Positions 62,284 to 64,000 of a stretch of 64,000 nucleotides of DNA are shown here, one piece after another. The notes below the pieces were generated by a model. The model worked only from the letters and a program-made list of their open reading frames with translations. It made no database searches and was not told where the DNA came from. A program made the position numbers and the translations under genes. Numbering within the stretch: position 1 is the first letter of the stretch; each line of letters starts with the position of its first letter. The DNA is taken from positions 124,001-188,000 of the forward strand of contig JADJPQ010000002.1 in the NCBI GenBank assembly GCA_016713175.1, given 5' to 3'. Source of the DNA: Planctomycetota bacterium (GTDB taxonomy: Bacteria; Planctomycetota; UBA1135; UBA2386).

Positions 62284-63312
62284 TCAGCTCTTTGGTTCGC
62301 CGCCAGGCGGCGCGCTCGCCGGGGCCGCGGCAGGGGCTTCCGCAGGCGCGTCCTTGCCGATCGAAATCGAATCGGCATGCGCCGTGCGATCGGGGAACCG
62401 ACCGCCGCCGGGAGCACCACCACCACCGCCGCCGCCGCCACCACCACGGGGCCCGCCGCGGCCGCCACCACCGCCACCGCGCCGGCCGCCGCCACCACCA
62501 CCACCACCACCACGACGACCGTCGCCGCGGCCGTCACCGCGACCTTCCGCCGCACGACGACCCTGCGCCTGCCGGTTGCGGACGTCCTCGGACGCGACCC
62601 GCTGCGCCTCGCGCAGCGTGCCTTCATCGCATTGCTGCCGGCCCTCGCAGATCGCATCGGCGAGTCGGCCGAGCACCAACTGCACGGAACTCATCGCGTC
62701 GTCGTTGGCCGGGATCACGATGTCGGCGTAGCCAGGGTCGCAATCCGTGTCGAGGACACAGACCACCGGCACGTTCATGCGTGCGGCTTCCTTGACGGCG
62801 TTCTCCTCGCGGCGCGGATCGATCACGATCAGCGCACCGGGCAGGCCGTGCAGTTCGCGCACACCCTCGAGGTTGCGGCGGATCTTGCGCATCTCGCGCC
62901 GCATCATCGACTGATCCTTCTTCTTGTACTTCTCGAGCGCACCGGTGGTCTCGAGCTGCTCCAGCTCGATCAGGCGCGCCAGCCGCTCGCGAACGGTCGC
63001 GAAGTTGGTCAGCGTGCCGCCGATCCATCGCTCGGTCACCGCTGGCATGTTCGCGCGCTTGGACTCGGTCTCGACCACCGCGCGGATCTGCTTCTTCGTG
63101 CCCAGGAACACGATCTGGGCGCCGGTAGCCGCAAGCTGCCGCAGGAAGTGTGTCGCCCTGTAGAGCCCCTTGATGGTCTCTTCCAGGTTGATGATGTGGA
63201 TCTTGTGCCGCTTGCCGTGGATGTACGGCTTCATCTTCGGGTTCCACCGGCTGGCCTGATGGCCATAGTGGACACCTGCGTCGATCAACTCCTGGGCGGT
63301 TACGAGCGGCAC
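62284..63312 (-). CDS. rpsB: 30S ribosomal protein S2 with Gly/Arg-rich C-terminal extension
   Basis: 342 residues from the GTG at 63312, with AGGAG ten bases upstream. The S2 body (about 1-225) is complete: LIDAGVHYGHQASRWNPKMK, KIHIINLEETIKGLY, IVFLGTKKQIRAVVE, RWIGGTLTNFATV, and LPGALIVIDPRREENAVKEA. E. coli S2 is 241 residues. This one adds about 100 residues: a Glu/Arg helix, then runs of Gly broken by Arg (about 260-305), then an Ala/Pro-rich end. The tail looks disordered and RNA-binding-like. First gene of rpsB-tsf-pyrH. Confidence 0.96.
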   Translation of the reverse strand: MPLVTAQELIDAGVHYGHQASRWNPKMKPYIHGKRHKIHIINLEETIKGLYRATHFLRQLAATGAQIVFLGTKKQIRAVVETESKRANMPAVTERWIGGTLTNFATVRERLARLIELEQLETTGALEKYKKKDQSMMRREMRKIRRNLEGVRELHGLPGALIVIDPRREENAVKEAARMNVPVVCVLDTDCDPGYADIVIPANDDAMSSVQLVLGRLADAICEGRQQCDEGTLREAQRVASEDVRNRQAQGRRAAEGRGDGRGDGRRGGGGGGGGGRRGGGGGGRGGPRGGGGGGGGGGAPGGGRFPDRTAHADSISIGKDAPAEAPAAAPASAPPGGEPKS

Positions 63313-63396
63313 GATCGGGAGTCTCCTGTGTTCGGGAGCGGCAAGTAGCGGACGGTCAAAGCGCGAACGACTCGCGGAAGGGAAATCGGGGGAAGG

Positions 63397-63424
63397 ATTC
63401 TAGAAACACCGAGGGCAAGGTCAA
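63397..63424 (-). promoter_or_regulatory. sigma70-type promoter of the rpsB-tsf-pyrH operon
   Basis: On the minus strand TTGACC (63424-63419) and TAGAAT (63402-63397) are separated by 16 bases, close to the consensus. Transcription would start near 63390, giving a leader of about 78 bases before the rpsB GTG. It is the best promoter match I found in the window. Confidence 0.7.
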
Positions 63425-63501
63425 GCTGAATGCCGCGCACTTTCCGCACCACGGGATCGGTGAACGGCCGGCGCAAGCCACCTGGGTTCGCTCGACGCCC
63501 A

Positions 63502-63529
63502 TTGCACATCCGCCGCATTCCGGTAGACT
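63502..63529 (+). promoter_or_regulatory. Probable promoter of the receiver-domain gene at the right edge
   Basis: TTGCAC (63502-63507) and TAGACT (63524-63529) are 16 bases apart. The predicted leader contains the hairpin at 63554-63600. It is divergent from the rpsB promoter, with about 80 bases between the -35 boxes. Confidence 0.5.
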
Positions 63530-63553
63530 GAAAGGACCTCGCTACCCCTCTGT

Positions 63554-63600
63554 CATTCCGGGAGGCTCGATTGAGAGTGCGGGCTCGCTCTCCCGGAATG
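63554..63600 (+). repeat. Perfect 11-bp inverted repeat in a predicted leader
   Basis: CATTCCGGGAG (63554-63564) and CTCCCGGAATG (63590-63600) can pair around a 25-base loop. It lies between the TAGACT -10 box and the first in-frame start of the receiver gene. It may be an RNA leader hairpin or a DNA-binding site. Confidence 0.45.
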
Positions 63601-63622
63601 GGCTCCTCCGCGTGACCGTAAC

Positions 63623-64000
63623 GTGTCGTTCGAGACAACTTCGGAGCTGACCCCCAGGTTCCACGCTCCCCCCTATCCAAGCAGCCAGGGTGCGCCAGAC
63701 AATGGCGCGATGCCCGGTGGCAAGCCCGAACCAGACCCCAGGTCGGTACCCAACCCGAGTCAGAACAACAGTTCTGTCCAGGTGTTGGTGCTGAACCACA
63801 ACCGCGACAAGCTCGGCGAGCTGACCGCCGCGCTGGCGCGTTCGGGCTTCCAGGTCCGCGAAGCCGAGTCGCTGGCGCAGAGCTGTCGGTTGCTGAGTCA
63901 GATACGACCGGATGTCGTCGTACTGAATCCGCTGATCCTGTGCGCCGGCGGCGTCGAAGTCGAGCTGCTCGAGAGCCTGCAGCGCGACGACGATCCGATT
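63623..64000 (+). CDS. Degenerate response-regulator receiver protein (partial, cut by right edge)
   Basis: Open from a stop at 63572-63574 to the window end. Start candidates are the GTG at 63623 and the ATG at 63710. After a Pro/Ser/Asn-rich N-terminus, a receiver-like fold begins at VQVLVLNHNRDKLGELTAAL and continues through IRPDVVVLNPLIL. The acidic pair at the end of the first strand reads Asn-His-Asn, and the phospho-acceptor position is Asn. It would be an atypical receiver that is not phosphorylated in the usual way. The output domain lies beyond the edge. Confidence 0.6.
   Translation, partial: MSFETTSELTPRFHAPPYPSSQGAPDNGAMPGGKPEPDPRSVPNPSQNNSSVQVLVLNHNRDKLGELTAALARSGFQVREAESLAQSCRLLSQIRPDVVVLNPLILCAGGVEVELLESLQRDDDPI

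Noticed and set aside
62400..62530. CCACCACCG-type repeats that could be mistaken for a CRISPR or microsatellite
   Set aside because: They encode the Gly-rich tail of S2, have no spacers and no uniform repeat unit.

Overview
The window is about 64 kb of high-GC (roughly 68-70% by eye) bacterial chromosome, densely coded on both strands with no gap over 300 bases. It is most likely from a planctomycete (Planctomycetota). Three things point there: a tandem DUF1501/DUF1800 pair, a PmoA-type DUF6807 protein, and many exported proteins whose signal peptides end in AQ (for example LPAQ, LSAQ, VPAQ). Genus and species cannot be read from the sequence. I see no tRNA, rRNA, IS element, prophage or CRISPR array. 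Base composition looks even, so I see no clear transferred island.

Layout. 1-4525: end of a TolC-like protein, then a membrane fusion protein, ABC ATPase and FtsX-type permease, forming a tripartite export operon. 4542-5297: exported inorganic pyrophosphatase, followed by an RNA-structure-rich spacer (5298-5589). 5590-8037: phnD-phnC-phnE-type importer on the minus strand with overlapping genes. 8230-10940: exported D-aminoacylase-type amidohydrolase and a coupled unknown. 10953-18794: exported metallopeptidase, DnaJ-like co-chaperone, methyltransferase, half-length asparaginase, DNRLRE-type secreted protein, PmoA-like lipoprotein and ispG. 18852-20483: serine hydrolase. 20504-24863: ribose-type ABC importer with a trypsin-like protease as its last gene. 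25053-25706: FixJ-type regulator. 25716-27871: thymidine phosphorylase coupled to a truncated aldehyde dehydrogenase. 27990-34570: secreted M64-type peptidase with VCBS repeats, an STN-like secreted protein, a GIDE-LemA membrane protein, Pcm, a DUF1579 protein and a small secreted protein. 34600-37628: DUF1501 and DUF1800. 37816-39327: glycosylasparaginase lipoprotein and a PNPOx-like protein. 39335-43784: a eukaryote-type N-terminal glutamine amidase (NTAQ1) divergent from an Lhr-type helicase. 43756-45794: a Prx-like redox protein with an in-frame UGA, and a Tat-exported unknown. 45884-48345: histidine kinase and OmpR-type regulator. 48431-55856: a repeat-rich exported protein, a SWIM-SNF2 helicase and a probably frameshifted exported protein. 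55942-58714: lutABC. 58788-60700: FemAB-like acyltransferase and KDPG aldolase. 60735-63312: pyrH, tsf and rpsB, read on the minus strand as rpsB-tsf-pyrH from a good sigma70-type promoter. 63623-64000: start of a degenerate receiver protein cut by the right edge.

The strongest unusual signal is at 43756-44316. A SelL/AhpC-TSA_2-like protein is interrupted by one TGA exactly where the first Cys of the CxxC motif belongs. Directly after the TGA lies a bacterial SECIS-like hairpin with an AGGU loop. This is very probably a selenoprotein that standard gene calling would truncate. Other points of note are the bacterial NTAQ1, a repeated -10-box-next-to-ATG arrangement that suggests leaderless transcripts, a structured spacer at 5395-5498, and a degenerate aldehyde dehydrogenase translationally coupled to deoA.
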